Source: Pirellula sp. (GTDB taxonomy: Bacteria > Planctomycetota > Planctomycetia > Pirellulales > Pirellulaceae). Taken from it: 33,540 nt of DNA. The notes beneath the pieces were generated by a model that worked only from the letters and a program-made list of their open reading frames with translations, searched no databases and was not told the origin of the DNA. Location: positions 1 to 33,540 of the forward strand of contig JALOQS010000013.1 in the NCBI GenBank assembly GCA_025459355.1, read 5' to 3'. Positions 1 to 7,530 of the stretch are shown here, in pieces. Position numbers and translations under genes: made by a program. The stretch's first letter is position 1. Each line of letters starts with the position of its first letter.

Positions 1-1
1 T

Positions 2-115
2 TGTTTTCTTCATGTGGGTGTAATGCTCAAATCGTTGCGAGACGAAAACCGATTGCTGCGACACAAGCTTGAGGAAGTTACATCCCCGAACATTGAGCTC
101 AAGAAAGCTGCTTAG
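2..115 (+). CDS. C-terminal fragment of an unknown coiled-coil protein (enters from the left edge)
   Basis: The frame is open from the window edge to a TAG at 113-115 and gives about 37 residues. They read as a short leucine-heptad coiled coil ('LRDENRLLRHKLEEV') followed by 'IELKKAA'. This pattern, a zipper of leucines spaced by charged residues and then an 'LK' segment, resembles the C-terminus of IS3-type OrfA transposase proteins, but the piece is too short to assign. An internal ATG at 23-25 exists. No partner OrfB can be read in the following 330 bases, so if this is an IS remnant it is an isolated one. Function unknown. Confidence 0.3.
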   Translation, partial: CFLHVGVMLKSLRDENRLLRHKLEEVTSPNIELKKAA

Positions 116-453
116 AGTAAGTGCCCTTAAGGGAAAAATCTGAGTCTCGTGAAAACCGATTGCTTGTGATTTCAGGCTGGCTATGCAGCCATGGAAACGA
201 GCTCATCCGCCAGCGACAAAATTTTAGCCGTTTGATGGGGCGGTGGCAGTTCTCTTTCGCATCATGGAAGAACTCTTTGACATTGCGACCAAACCACAAC
301 GTGGAACTCTTTGACATTGCGACCAAACCACAACGTGGGCCTATCGTCTATGGCGAGCTTCCAACAATCATCGTTGGACGGAGAGAATCATCTGGCAATC
401 AGGCGCAGCAAGGGTAATGCGCGCTTATTGAAAAGCCTTCTCTGCGGCAACGA
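116..453. other. Gene-poor stretch at the left edge, no convincing gene
   Basis: All frames here are short or interrupted and none gives a recognisable protein. The only structure seen is an exact 34-bp tandem duplication (270-337), annotated separately. One frame around 237-303 reads 'FRIMEELFDIATKPQRG' and looks protein-like, but stops flank it. The stretch may be decayed coding sequence. Confidence 0.5.
270..337. repeat. 34-bp perfect tandem duplication
   Basis: The 34 bases at 270-303 (beginning gaactctttgacattgcg) are repeated exactly and immediately at 304-337. The duplication shifts any frame crossing it, because 34 is not a multiple of three. It is probably a recent slippage or duplication event in non-coding or decayed sequence. 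Confidence 0.9.
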
Positions 454-1281
454 TTATTCGGTTGCTGGGCGGCTAAGGTTGGTCCAGTGATTGCGGGCGT
501 CGTGACCTCGAACTTGAACCCCTTTTTCATTCCATCCCAATGCCGCGTGAACTTCGGCTGCGCAATAACGCAATGTCAATGCACAGCGTCTTCGCGTGGA
601 ACGATTCACTTCGGAACCATGCAACAGTAGATCCGAATGGATGGAGGCCCAACCTGCAGGGAGTGGATTCCAAACCACTCGACCATACTGTTCTGGATTG
701 TCGATTGTCTGATTCAGAACATTGTGGTCGTCCGAACTGCTCGGTCGATACGTCATGTGCCCATGGTGATGGCTGCCTGCGATGAATCGCATACACGCGT
801 TCTCTTCATCGGCATCGTCAATCGCTAGCCATACCGTCACCGCCTTGGATGGGGTCAATGGCCAGTAGCTGGCATCTTGGTGCCATGCGACTGCTTTACC
901 ATCCCCTGGCATTTTGCAGAAGAAGTGCGAGCCCCAGCCAATAACGTTATCGCCGAGCAAATCACTTACGTAATCCACGATTTTCGTATTGGTCAATATG
1001 TCATGGACCGGTCCATACTTCATGTGGGCCGAGCTAATGGAGTAGCTATCGCCGCCCGATTTAAGTACGCGAGCTAGCAAGCCATCGAAGTAGTTTCGAA
1101 TCGCACCGATTTCCTCTGTGCTGAATATCTGAAGCGGTGCAACATAGCCGTCTACATTGAACCCGGCTACTTGTTCGCGAGTCAAATTTTTTGGCTGATC
1201 ATTCGATGTGGGATAGAATCGCAAATCGCGATCCAATGATTGAAGCTCTTGGTCGGTAGGAACGATAGAATAAGCTTTCAT
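454..1281 (-). CDS. Phytanoyl-CoA dioxygenase (PhyH) family Fe(II)/2-oxoglutarate oxygenase
   Basis: A 275-residue protein with the PhyH double-stranded beta-helix pattern. The iron-binding HxD motif is His134-x-Asp136 in 'WHQDASYW', the distal His is probably His221 in 'LLLHGSEVN', and a following Arg cluster and 'LTLRYC' fit the 2-oxoglutarate-binding end of the fold. Such enzymes hydroxylate small organic substrates in the cytoplasm; the substrate cannot be read from sequence. The ATG at 1281 is the first in frame. The gene follows a GntR/FCD regulator with about a 20-base gap, so the two are probably one transcript and the regulator probably senses the substrate or product of this enzyme. 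The family call is firm; the specific reaction is unknown. Confidence 0.88.
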   Translation of the reverse strand: MKAYSIVPTDQELQSLDRDLRFYPTSNDQPKNLTREQVAGFNVDGYVAPLQIFSTEEIGAIRNYFDGLLARVLKSGGDSYSISSAHMKYGPVHDILTNTKIVDYVSDLLGDNVIGWGSHFFCKMPGDGKAVAWHQDASYWPLTPSKAVTVWLAIDDADEENACMRFIAGSHHHGHMTYRPSSSDDHNVLNQTIDNPEQYGRVVWNPLPAGWASIHSDLLLHGSEVNRSTRRRCALTLRYCAAEVHAALGWNEKGVQVRGHDARNHWTNLSRPATE

Positions 1282-1301
1282 GGTTACCTGCTAGGGAGAG
1301 G

Positions 1302-2000
1302 TTAGGAGTTAATGGTCTTGTCTGGATAAACGATTCCGCGAGCCCAGTACTTGGACGAGGCAGAAATATGCCGCCCCATTTCTAAGATGGCACTCTTTTT
1401 GTCTCGGGTGATTAATGCAGTGATGATCGCCGCGTGTTCCTTGGCTTCTTCGGACAATCGATCGCAATCTTCACGAGCTTCGGATTCGATCCATGATGCA
1501 TCGCGAAAGGAGCGAAAAAGTTTTGACAAGCGTTGCAATTCCCGATTTAGGAACTCGTTGCCACAATGGGCTGCAATGGTGTCGTGAAGTTGCGAGTCTA
1601 GTTTTCTCGCGCGAAGAATGTTCTTTTTTCCCTGGATAGGACCGTTCGCTAGGTCTCGAAACTCTTGGTCCAATTTTGCCAAGATCGCTTGGGGGATACG
1701 ATGGATCGCGCCGCGGATCGCTTCGCATTCCAAGGCACGTCGGACTCGGCAAACGTCTTGAATCTCCCGTTTTGAAAAGCAATGGATGGTCGCTCCTCGA
1801 TTGGGTTCCAAATCGATAACCCCGATCCCGGCCAATTCCGCAAAGGCCTCGCGAACAGGGGTCAAGCTCACGTTAAGTTCATCAGCAATTTGCTTTGTGG
1901 TCAGGCGAGAGCCGGGCGAGAAACTTCCATCCACGATCTTTTGCAAGACGAAAGCCACAATATGCTCTCGCTTTTCGCCGTGGTTGGGTAGTGAATTCAT
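1302..2000 (-). CDS. GntR family transcriptional regulator, FadR/FCD subfamily
   Basis: About 232 residues from the ATG at 2000. An N-terminal winged helix has the GntR signature ('GSRLTTKQIADELNVSLTPV' then 'REAF'). A C-terminal all-helical FCD domain has 'LDSQLHD' (Asp and His) and a late 'GRHI' His of the type that binds metal and ligand. In-frame ATGs also occur at 2048 and 2189. I prefer 2000 because a well-formed promoter with a perfect palindrome lies at 2051-2079, which would put the 2048 ATG at or before the transcript start, and because the 2189 start would make the protein overlap the region upstream of the divergent gene. It probably represses itself and the downstream PhyH gene. 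Confidence 0.85.
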   Translation of the reverse strand: MNSLPNHGEKREHIVAFVLQKIVDGSFSPGSRLTTKQIADELNVSLTPVREAFAELAGIGVIDLEPNRGATIHCFSKREIQDVCRVRRALECEAIRGAIHRIPQAILAKLDQEFRDLANGPIQGKKNILRARKLDSQLHDTIAAHCGNEFLNRELQRLSKLFRSFRDASWIESEAREDCDRLSEEAKEHAAIITALITRDKKSAILEMGRHISASSKYWARGIVYPDKTINS

Positions 2001-2050
2001 GGGATTGCTGAGACTTTGAGCTGCAGGTCGTTTGTGCACAATGTTCATGG

Positions 2051-2079
2051 ATTGTATACAATCGGGCGCCGGGTGTAAA
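2051..2079 (-). promoter_or_regulatory. Predicted promoter of the GntR-PhyH operon with embedded operator
   Basis: Read on the minus strand, a -35 element TTTACA (2074-2079) and a -10 element TACAAT (2051-2056) each match the consensus at 5 of 6 bases and are separated by exactly 17 bases. The -10 lies inside ATTGTATACAAT (2051-2062), a perfect 12-bp palindrome. Palindromes of the TTGTATACAA type are known operators of FCD-class GntR regulators. This placement predicts direct autorepression by blocking the -10 element. It is a reading of the sequence, not a measured site. Confidence 0.6.
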
Positions 2080-2227
2080 GTCGAGTTATTGTTCTGCTTT
2101 GCTTTGCATTCCGGTTTTGGAGGTTGGGCGTTATACTTCGACTTGCCAACCGACCATCGGATTGGTGGATGATCATTTATTGCAAACATGTGGCCATTTC
2201 ACGACCTACTCATCAACGCACAAATCC

Positions 2228-3043
2228 ATGTCGAAATATGTTGTCCGATGCGGACGAATGCGAACGCTCTACGTCATGAATTCGCGGAGCGAACATCCGC
2301 GAGGGCGAATTGTCATCGCGCGCACGAATCGCGGCTTGGAGCGAGGCGAGGTGCTTTGCGAAGCGACGGACCGGGTGATTGCTCAAATGTCGGATCCTCT
2401 CAATGGCTCCATACAGCGAGATGCGACACCTGCTGACGAGCATGAGTACCAGCAAATTCAAAAATCTCTCGATCGAGATTTTGAGACATGCAAAGGGCTA
2501 ATACGAGAAACGGTGCTACCGATGAGTCTCGTCGATGTGGAACGCATTTTTGGTGGCGAATTGGTGGTCGTTTACTACACAGCCGAAGATCGGGTTGATT
2601 TTCGTGAGCTCGTCAAAAAGCTGTCTGGCCATTTTCAGACGCGAATCGAGATGCGGCAGATCGGTGCACGCGATGAAGCGAAAGCTCTTGCGGATTACGG
2701 TGACTGTGGCAAGCCGGTGTGTTGTAATACTCACTTGAGTTCGATGCCTCCTGTCTCCATGAGGATGGCCAAGCTTCAGAAGGCGACCCTCGATCCCAAC
2801 AAGATTTCTGGCCGGTGCGGTCGTTTGAAATGTTGTCTTCGCTACGAAAACGACACGTACGAAGAGCTGGTAGCCGAGATGCCGCCTCCTGGAAGTGAGA
2901 TTGTGACTCCGCAAGGAAAGGCTAGAGTATTAGGTCAAGAAATCCTTGGCCAACAATTGCTGGTGGCGATGGAGGATGATCGACGGATCTTGATTCCGTT
3001 ATCCGACTGCCTTACCGTTACTAAGCGAGGAGTTGGATTTTAA
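2228..3043 (+). CDS. PSP1 domain protein, RicT/YaaT-like
   Basis: A 271-residue protein from the ATG at 2228. A longer open frame reaches 2099, but the N-terminus 'MSKYVVRCGRM' matches the start of the PSP1 fold. The C-terminal half carries the family hallmarks: 'GARDEAKAL', the cysteine cluster 'CGKPVCC' (Cys160, 165, 166), 'ISGRCGRLKCCLRYE' (Cys197, 202, 203) and a final 'VTPQGKARVLG' segment. In Bacillus, RicT works with RicA and RicF in an Fe-S complex that affects RNase Y-dependent RNA processing; the conserved cysteines fit cluster ligation. No RicA or RicF homologue is visible nearby. The gene precedes the Minf_1886 gene by 36 bases, and the two are probably co-transcribed. Confidence 0.85.
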   Translation: MSKYVVRCGRMRTLYVMNSRSEHPRGRIVIARTNRGLERGEVLCEATDRVIAQMSDPLNGSIQRDATPADEHEYQQIQKSLDRDFETCKGLIRETVLPMSLVDVERIFGGELVVVYYTAEDRVDFRELVKKLSGHFQTRIEMRQIGARDEAKALADYGDCGKPVCCNTHLSSMPPVSMRMAKLQKATLDPNKISGRCGRLKCCLRYENDTYEELVAEMPPPGSEIVTPQGKARVLGQEILGQQLLVAMEDDRRILIPLSDCLTVTKRGVGF

Positions 3044-3079
3044 ACGTGTCACGAAAGAACTTAACCCCCGGCCAATACA

Positions 3080-3493
3080 GTGAATGAACAAGTTCTAGCA
3101 ATCATCGATCTGCTTCAAAAGGATCATCGGTACCATTTGGAGGCGTATCAATTCGTTCGCGAGGGGTTAGGTTACGCACAAAAGGTCATGAAAATGCCGG
3201 CGACCAAGGAGGATGGCTCGGAGTCGGGTGCTAAGGATCATCACCTCACCGGCCAGCAACTCTGCGTCGCTCTCAAGGAGTACGCACTCGATCGATACGG
3301 TTATTTGGCCCAGACGGTGTTGAACTCTTGGGGGATCTTTACCACGAGTGACTTTGGAGAGATTGTTTACAATTTGATCCGCATCAAAGAGATGCGTAAG
3401 AGCAAGACAGACCGGCGAGAGGACTTTGACGATCAGTTTGAGTTCGAAGATGCCTTTCAGCCCAGGTTTGAGCTTTCTTCTGACGCGAGTTAG
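3080..3493 (+). CDS. Minf_1886 family conserved protein
   Basis: A 137-residue soluble protein starting at a GTG (3080). The core pattern 'HLTGQQLCVALKEYALDRYG' followed by 'LAQTVLNSWGI' and 'TSDFGEIVYNLI' is that of the Minf_1886 family, found mainly in Planctomycetes, Verrucomicrobia and relatives. The C-terminus is acidic. No biochemical role is established for the family. It sits directly behind the PSP1/RicT gene and 2 bases before a small membrane peptide, so the three probably form one transcript. The family call is good; function unknown. Confidence 0.82.
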   Translation: MNEQVLAIIDLLQKDHRYHLEAYQFVREGLGYAQKVMKMPATKEDGSESGAKDHHLTGQQLCVALKEYALDRYGYLAQTVLNSWGIFTTSDFGEIVYNLIRIKEMRKSKTDRREDFDDQFEFEDAFQPRFELSSDAS

Positions 3494-3495
3494 CC

Positions 3496-3603
3496 GTGGC
3501 AACCTTGAATCCCAAGCGTCGTGCGATAGCGACCAGTCTGTTGTTGGTGGCGTGGGTGGCCTATTTGGTCTGGGTGTGCGTCAATATTGCAACGAGTGGT
3601 TAG
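3496..3603 (+). CDS. Small single-span membrane peptide (35 aa)
   Basis: A GTG at 3496, 2 bases after the Minf_1886 stop, opens a 35-codon frame ending at TAG 3601-3603. It encodes a basic N-terminus ('NPKRRAIA') followed by one hydrophobic span of about 20 residues ('TSLLLVAWVAYLVWVCVNIA'). The KRR cluster before the span predicts the N-terminus on the cytoplasmic side. The spacing suggests translational coupling to the gene before it. Small genes like this are often missed in annotation. It could be a chance frame, since no homologue can be checked here, but the position and the clean topology argue for a real gene. Confidence 0.45.
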   Translation: MATLNPKRRAIATSLLLVAWVAYLVWVCVNIATSG

Positions 3604-3630
3604 TGAGTGGTTTATGCTCGAATTCGGAAT

Positions 3631-3659
3631 TTGGAATTCTGCGGTACAGCTGCTAGACT
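3631..3659 (+). promoter_or_regulatory. Possible promoter of the RDD/SpoIIM/DUF4129 operon
   Basis: TTGGAA (3631-3636) and TAGACT (3654-3659) are spaced by exactly 17 bases and lie about 90 bases before the RDD gene. Each hexamer matches the sigma-70 consensus at 4 of 6 positions, so the call is weak. A good ribosome binding site, AGGAAG (3737-3742), precedes the ATG at 3750. Confidence 0.3.
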
Positions 3660-3749
3660 AAGGAAGCGTCATTTTTGGAGTTCCCTCTGGTAAATCGTCG
3701 ATGAAAGACCAGGACACGTGATTGATAATGATTCGTAGGAAGTTGCCCA

Positions 3750-4700
3750 ATGCCTAGGGAGACCAACCGAACTCCTATCGATTTGATTGCTCGAATCCAA
3801 ACGCCGGAGAACATTGAGTTTCAGTATCGGCTGGCGGGGCCGTTTCGTCGTTTTCCAGCTTTCGTTCTCGATGTTGTCGTCCGCACTCTGATTATCGCTG
3901 CCATTTGGTTTTTGTTTTACTTTATGGGAGCTCTTCTTTTCGGCAGGTCCGGTTTCGGGACCTCGATGGATGTGATCATCTTTTTGCTGGTTGTGTTTCA
4001 GTTTTTTTTGCAGTGGTTTTACGGCGCGTTTTTCGAAGCGTATTGGAATGGCCAAACGCCGGGCAAGTGGCTGTGTGGTTTGAGAGTTATCTCGGTAGAT
4101 GGTCGTCCCATCAATATTTCACAGGCCATTGTTCGCAATCTATTGCGATCAGCTGATTTGTTCCCAACTGGAATTGTCGGGTTAGTGTCGATGACCGTAA
4201 CGCAAAGATTCCAACGACTAGGGGATTTGGCAGCAGGCACGATGGTGGTTGTGAATCAAGTCTCGTGGGTTCCGCCGAATGTCAAGTTCGAAGACCCTCG
4301 GGTATCATCCTTGGCGGAACACATCCCGGCCGACTTTAGATTGAGTGCTACTCTAGCAAAAGCCATCGCGTTGTATGTCGAGCGTCGAGCCAGGATTCCG
4401 ATTGGACGTCGAGCCGAGTTGGCCAGCTATATTGCCATGCCACTGTTTCGCAAGTTTGGATTTCGAGAAGACACAAGTTCGGATTTGCTGTTGTGTTCAA
4501 TCTACTATCGCGAATTTATTGCTCGTGAAGCATTTAGTTCCGAGGCCACGACCACCAAATCCCCAAAGCCGCTGGCACAATCGCCGCTGGCATATTCGCC
4601 GTTAGGTGTTCTCAGCAATTCTGCGACAGCACCTCATTCGGAACAAATCGCTGCACCGCCTGTTCTGATTGCCACTCAACCGTCACAACCATCAGCTTGA
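3750..4700 (+). CDS. RDD family membrane protein
   Basis: A 316-residue protein. The RDD domain occupies roughly residues 25-170: 'GPFRRFPAFVLDVVVR' supplies the Arg/Asp pattern in the first membrane helix, followed by further hydrophobic spans and the conserved 'GQTPGKWLCGLRVISVDG' and 'RFQRLGDLAAGTMVV' segments. The C-terminal 140 residues are soluble and end in a Pro/Ser/Ala-rich tail with PLAQSPLAYSPLG repeats, an extension beyond the basic domain. The start at ATG 3750 has AGGAAG 7 bases upstream. It heads a five-gene membrane operon (3750-9087) and is 19 bases from the SpoIIM-like gene. RDD proteins are putative transporters or membrane scaffolds; the role here is not known. Confidence 0.87.
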   Translation: MPRETNRTPIDLIARIQTPENIEFQYRLAGPFRRFPAFVLDVVVRTLIIAAIWFLFYFMGALLFGRSGFGTSMDVIIFLLVVFQFFLQWFYGAFFEAYWNGQTPGKWLCGLRVISVDGRPINISQAIVRNLLRSADLFPTGIVGLVSMTVTQRFQRLGDLAAGTMVVVNQVSWVPPNVKFEDPRVSSLAEHIPADFRLSATLAKAIALYVERRARIPIGRRAELASYIAMPLFRKFGFREDTSSDLLLCSIYYREFIAREAFSSEATTTKSPKPLAQSPLAYSPLGVLSNSATAPHSEQIAAPPVLIATQPSQPSA

Positions 4701-4719
4701 TCGAACAAGGGTATTCCAT

Positions 4720-5760
4720 ATGAAAATTGCTGAGGTTCTCGAGAGACGACGCGAAGGCTGGACTGAGCTCGAGACAATGTGCAACGAAATGAAGTCGGGG
4801 AAATTCTCCTATAAAGCGAATGGTACCAAGCTCGCTCGATTTTCGTCGCTCTATAGAGCAGCTTGCACCGATCTGGCTATGTCTGAGCAGTATCAGCTCC
4901 CTCCGTCGACGATCGAATATCTGCATCGATTGGTTGGACGATCGCACAGCCAGCTTTATCGCTCCACGGCGCCTCGTTTGGATCGCATTTTTCAGTATGT
5001 TTTTCTGATCGTTCCGCATGCCGTTTTTCGCGATCCGTGTGTTATTTTAGCTGCGCTATTATTCTTTGGGTCTTTCGGGCTTTCGGCTTACGTTGCGTAT
5101 GCGACTCCCAATGCCAGAGAGCACGCGAATCGGGTGCTCGGTGAAGATCAAATTGACATGATGGAGGAAATGCATTCCCAATCGATTCGTTCGTTAGGAA
5201 CCAGTTCTGCGGGGTTAGCGAGTTCAGCGAGCTATATACAACATAACGCTGGGATTGGATTGCAATGTTTTTGTCTTGGACCACTCATCCTACCCACCAT
5301 TGCGATGCTCCTATTCAATGGTTGCACGTTGGGAACGGTGTTTGGATACATGGCAAGCGACGATGCCATGTCCTCTGAAAACTTTTTTCAGTTTGTTACG
5401 GCTCACGGAGCGTTCGAATTGACTGCTATTGCATTAGCGGCTGGTGCGGGAATGCGAATCGGGGTTGGGCTATTCTCGACCCAGGGGTTTTCGCGCGGAG
5501 CCTCATTTCGGATCAACGCCGAGCGGTCACTGCCAATCATACTTTGTTCGGTTGTGCTTTTCGTGTTAGCTGCATTTACCGAGGGTTGTCTATCGCCGGT
5601 CGATTTCCCTTTTGTTTACTTGTTCAAGATGTTGGTCGCCATCATCTCGTCCACCAGTCTTGTCGCCTATTTTCTTTTGCTAGGGTGGCCGACTCAAAAG
5701 CGAATCAACATGCTGGCTTACCATCTCGATAACCCGTGGAGGAAAAGAGATGCAGTTTGA
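4720..5760 (+). CDS. SpoIIM-like (stage II sporulation protein M / DUF95) integral membrane protein
   Basis: 346 residues from the ATG at 4720; an in-frame upstream ATG at 4669 would overlap the RDD gene and adds nothing family-like. The N-terminal soluble part ('VLERRREGWTELE', then 'LYRAACTDLAMSEQYQLP' and 'YLHRLVGRSHSQLYR') is the usual opening of the SpoIIM-like family. It is followed by several membrane spans, including 'LGPLILPTIAMLLFNGCTLG', and a 'TAHGAFELTAIALAAGAGM' segment typical of the family. The name is historical and does not imply sporulation. Next to RDD, DUF4129 and DUF4350 genes it belongs to a widespread gene group of unknown function often linked to MoxR ATPases. Confidence 0.85.
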   Translation: MKIAEVLERRREGWTELETMCNEMKSGKFSYKANGTKLARFSSLYRAACTDLAMSEQYQLPPSTIEYLHRLVGRSHSQLYRSTAPRLDRIFQYVFLIVPHAVFRDPCVILAALLFFGSFGLSAYVAYATPNAREHANRVLGEDQIDMMEEMHSQSIRSLGTSSAGLASSASYIQHNAGIGLQCFCLGPLILPTIAMLLFNGCTLGTVFGYMASDDAMSSENFFQFVTAHGAFELTAIALAAGAGMRIGVGLFSTQGFSRGASFRINAERSLPIILCSVVLFVLAAFTEGCLSPVDFPFVYLFKMLVAIISSTSLVAYFLLLGWPTQKRINMLAYHLDNPWRKRDAV

Positions 5761-6679
5761 CAAGACCGCCATCATCATTTCCCAAAGGAGATTAACCGAC
5801 TTAATCGACTTGAGTTTGATCGTACTCAGATCGTATTTCGGAGCGATCGTGCTGTGTTCTTTGATCGGAATCGCACCGTTTGCTATCCTGAATTTTTGGC
5901 TAACCTTTCCACTTTGGGATTATGAAGGGCTCGCGATGCGATCGGCCGATTTTGCTGATCCCATCGTCTTTCGAATTCGGTTTTACATTATTCAGATGGT
6001 ATTGGTTTTTCTGCAAATGCCACTTGCTCTATCAGGGCTTACGTATTTCATCGGACAAGCAGTCTTTGTGGAACAGCAGTCGTTAAAGCAAGTCTTTAAG
6101 TCGTGTCTGCAACGCTGGTTGCAACTCGCTTTGGTTTTAGGGTTGTTTCGCTTTGCTTTGCTCGGTTACGTGCAATTGTTCTACATGTTCAACAATCCAG
6201 AGCTAAACGTGGGCTGGGAGATGGGGATCTGTTTGTTGCTGGTTTGCGGTGCGATTTTCATAACGAGAGCTGCGCGTCCGTTTGCGACGGAGATCCTCGT
6301 TTTAGAAAGAACCAATTTGCTCAAGAAGACCTCGTCGAGTCTTTCTCCCAGCTATTCGCAACGAAACAAATGGCTTCATTCCATGCAGTTTAGCGACAAC
6401 TTTGGCTCTCATTTTCTGTTGTCTTTGATTGCAGCATGGGGCGTCGCCTGCTTATGCATTTCGATCGTGCTTTTGGCAGGTGTCATATCCAAGAATTGGG
6501 ATTGGAGCCCATGGGTGGATTTGATTGGTCTTCCCCTTGCCTGTTGGATCATTGCGGTGTGGATGACCATTGTCAGATTCCTTTTGTATATGAATACTCG
6601 TATCCAAACGGAGGGTTGGGAAGTCGAGCTCAAATTTAAGGCCGAAGGCGAACGGCTGGCCGAGGCGGTAGCGTCATGA
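5750..6679 (+). CDS. Multi-span membrane protein of the SpoIIM/DUF4129 cluster
   Basis: 309 residues. The start ATG lies 11 bases inside the end of the SpoIIM-like gene, so translation is probably coupled. At least five to six hydrophobic spans are visible (around residues 30-50, 85-108, 123-145, 160-175, 228-250 and 262-285). The C-terminal tail 'NTRIQTEGWEVELKFKAEG' is typical of membrane proteins encoded next to DUF4129 genes. No catalytic motif is visible. It probably works in the same membrane complex as its neighbours; function unknown. Confidence 0.75.
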   Translation: MQFDKTAIIISQRRLTDLIDLSLIVLRSYFGAIVLCSLIGIAPFAILNFWLTFPLWDYEGLAMRSADFADPIVFRIRFYIIQMVLVFLQMPLALSGLTYFIGQAVFVEQQSLKQVFKSCLQRWLQLALVLGLFRFALLGYVQLFYMFNNPELNVGWEMGICLLLVCGAIFITRAARPFATEILVLERTNLLKKTSSSLSPSYSQRNKWLHSMQFSDNFGSHFLLSLIAAWGVACLCISIVLLAGVISKNWDWSPWVDLIGLPLACWIIAVWMTIVRFLLYMNTRIQTEGWEVELKFKAEGERLAEAVAS

Positions 6680-7530
6680 GTCCAGTCACGCAACTCTCAA
6701 ATATCAGGCGAGTCTCTTTTTGCGGAATGCCATTCCGTTTAGGTCGAGTAGCCATGTGGCTCGGTCTGCTGTTGAGTCTGATTGGGATGTTCGGTGGCCC
6801 CGGTACTCATGTTAGGGCCGACGATGCAGATGCTACCGCATTGAAAAAGGGGTCTGATCCCGTTTGGTATTCAACTGACGAGGGGGCCTTGGTGCCAGCG
6901 AACTCGATTTCACGCAATCGAATCGACGTAAGCGATCGATTCGATCGCCTCGCGTCAGACAAGGGATCTGATCCGAGGAGCTTCTCGTGGCTTTCCGAAT
7001 TGCTCGAAGGCCTTTTGAAGTTTATTCGTGACGCTTGGCCGATCATTTTGTTGATCGTGGTCACAGCCGCGATCACGCTGCTCGTTTTGTTTCTGATAAA
7101 AATCCAAAAGCTAGTCGAAGCACCCGGACGATCTGATTCTCGGTTAACATCGCATGCCACCCAGCAGCGCAAAGTCACGGACTTACCGTTCGAATTAGAC
7201 AGCCCCGATATTCCTCTTTTGCAACTCATCGAACAGTATCGAGGCCGAGGTGATTACTCCAAAGCAATGGTCTATCTTTATAGTCTAATGCTCATTGAAC
7301 TCGATGCTGTGGGACTGATTCGCTTGACAAAAGGCAAGACTAATTGGACCTATCTACGCGAACTGAGCCCGAGGCAAGAGGAAAAGGCCTACGCCACGAC
7401 GGTAGTTCACTGGTTCGAGCACGTGTTCTTTGGGAAGCATATCATGGATGCTCAGGCATTTGAGGCGATATGGGCCTCGTTTCCCCGATTTAACGAGCGT
7501 TTGAAAGATGCTCGTAAGGAGCAACGCTAA
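6676..7530 (+). CDS. DUF4129 domain membrane protein
   Basis: 284 residues; the ATG overlaps the previous stop by 4 bases (ATGA). An N-terminal hydrophobic segment (about 20-45) acts as a signal or anchor, a second membrane span is at about 117-140 ('WPIILLIVVTAAITLLVLFL'), and the C-terminal cytoplasmic DUF4129 region has 'YRGRGDYSKAMVYLYSLMLI' and 'IRLTKGKTNWTYLREL'. DUF4129 is commonly found as a C-terminal domain next to MoxR, DUF58 and transglutaminase genes. Here it stands alone, without the transglutaminase domain often fused to it. Role unknown. Confidence 0.8.
   Translation: MSPVTQLSNIRRVSFCGMPFRLGRVAMWLGLLLSLIGMFGGPGTHVRADDADATALKKGSDPVWYSTDEGALVPANSISRNRIDVSDRFDRLASDKGSDPRSFSWLSELLEGLLKFIRDAWPIILLIVVTAAITLLVLFLIKIQKLVEAPGRSDSRLTSHATQQRKVTDLPFELDSPDIPLLQLIEQYRGRGDYSKAMVYLYSLMLIELDAVGLIRLTKGKTNWTYLRELSPRQEEKAYATTVVHWFEHVFFGKHIMDAQAFEAIWASFPRFNERLKDARKEQR

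Noticed and set aside
121-417. 98-codon plus-strand frame and its 75-codon antisense partner at the left edge
   Set aside because: No family pattern or ribosome binding site, and the plus frame runs through a 34-bp duplication that changes phase; better explained as chance.
1302-2189. Longer start of the GntR gene at 2189
   Set aside because: The extra 63 residues have no domain character and would contain the predicted promoter and operator.
3620-3640. Two GAATTC words flanking GGAATTTG before the RDD gene
   Set aside because: Only the six-base ends pair; the centre is not symmetric, so no operator is claimed.
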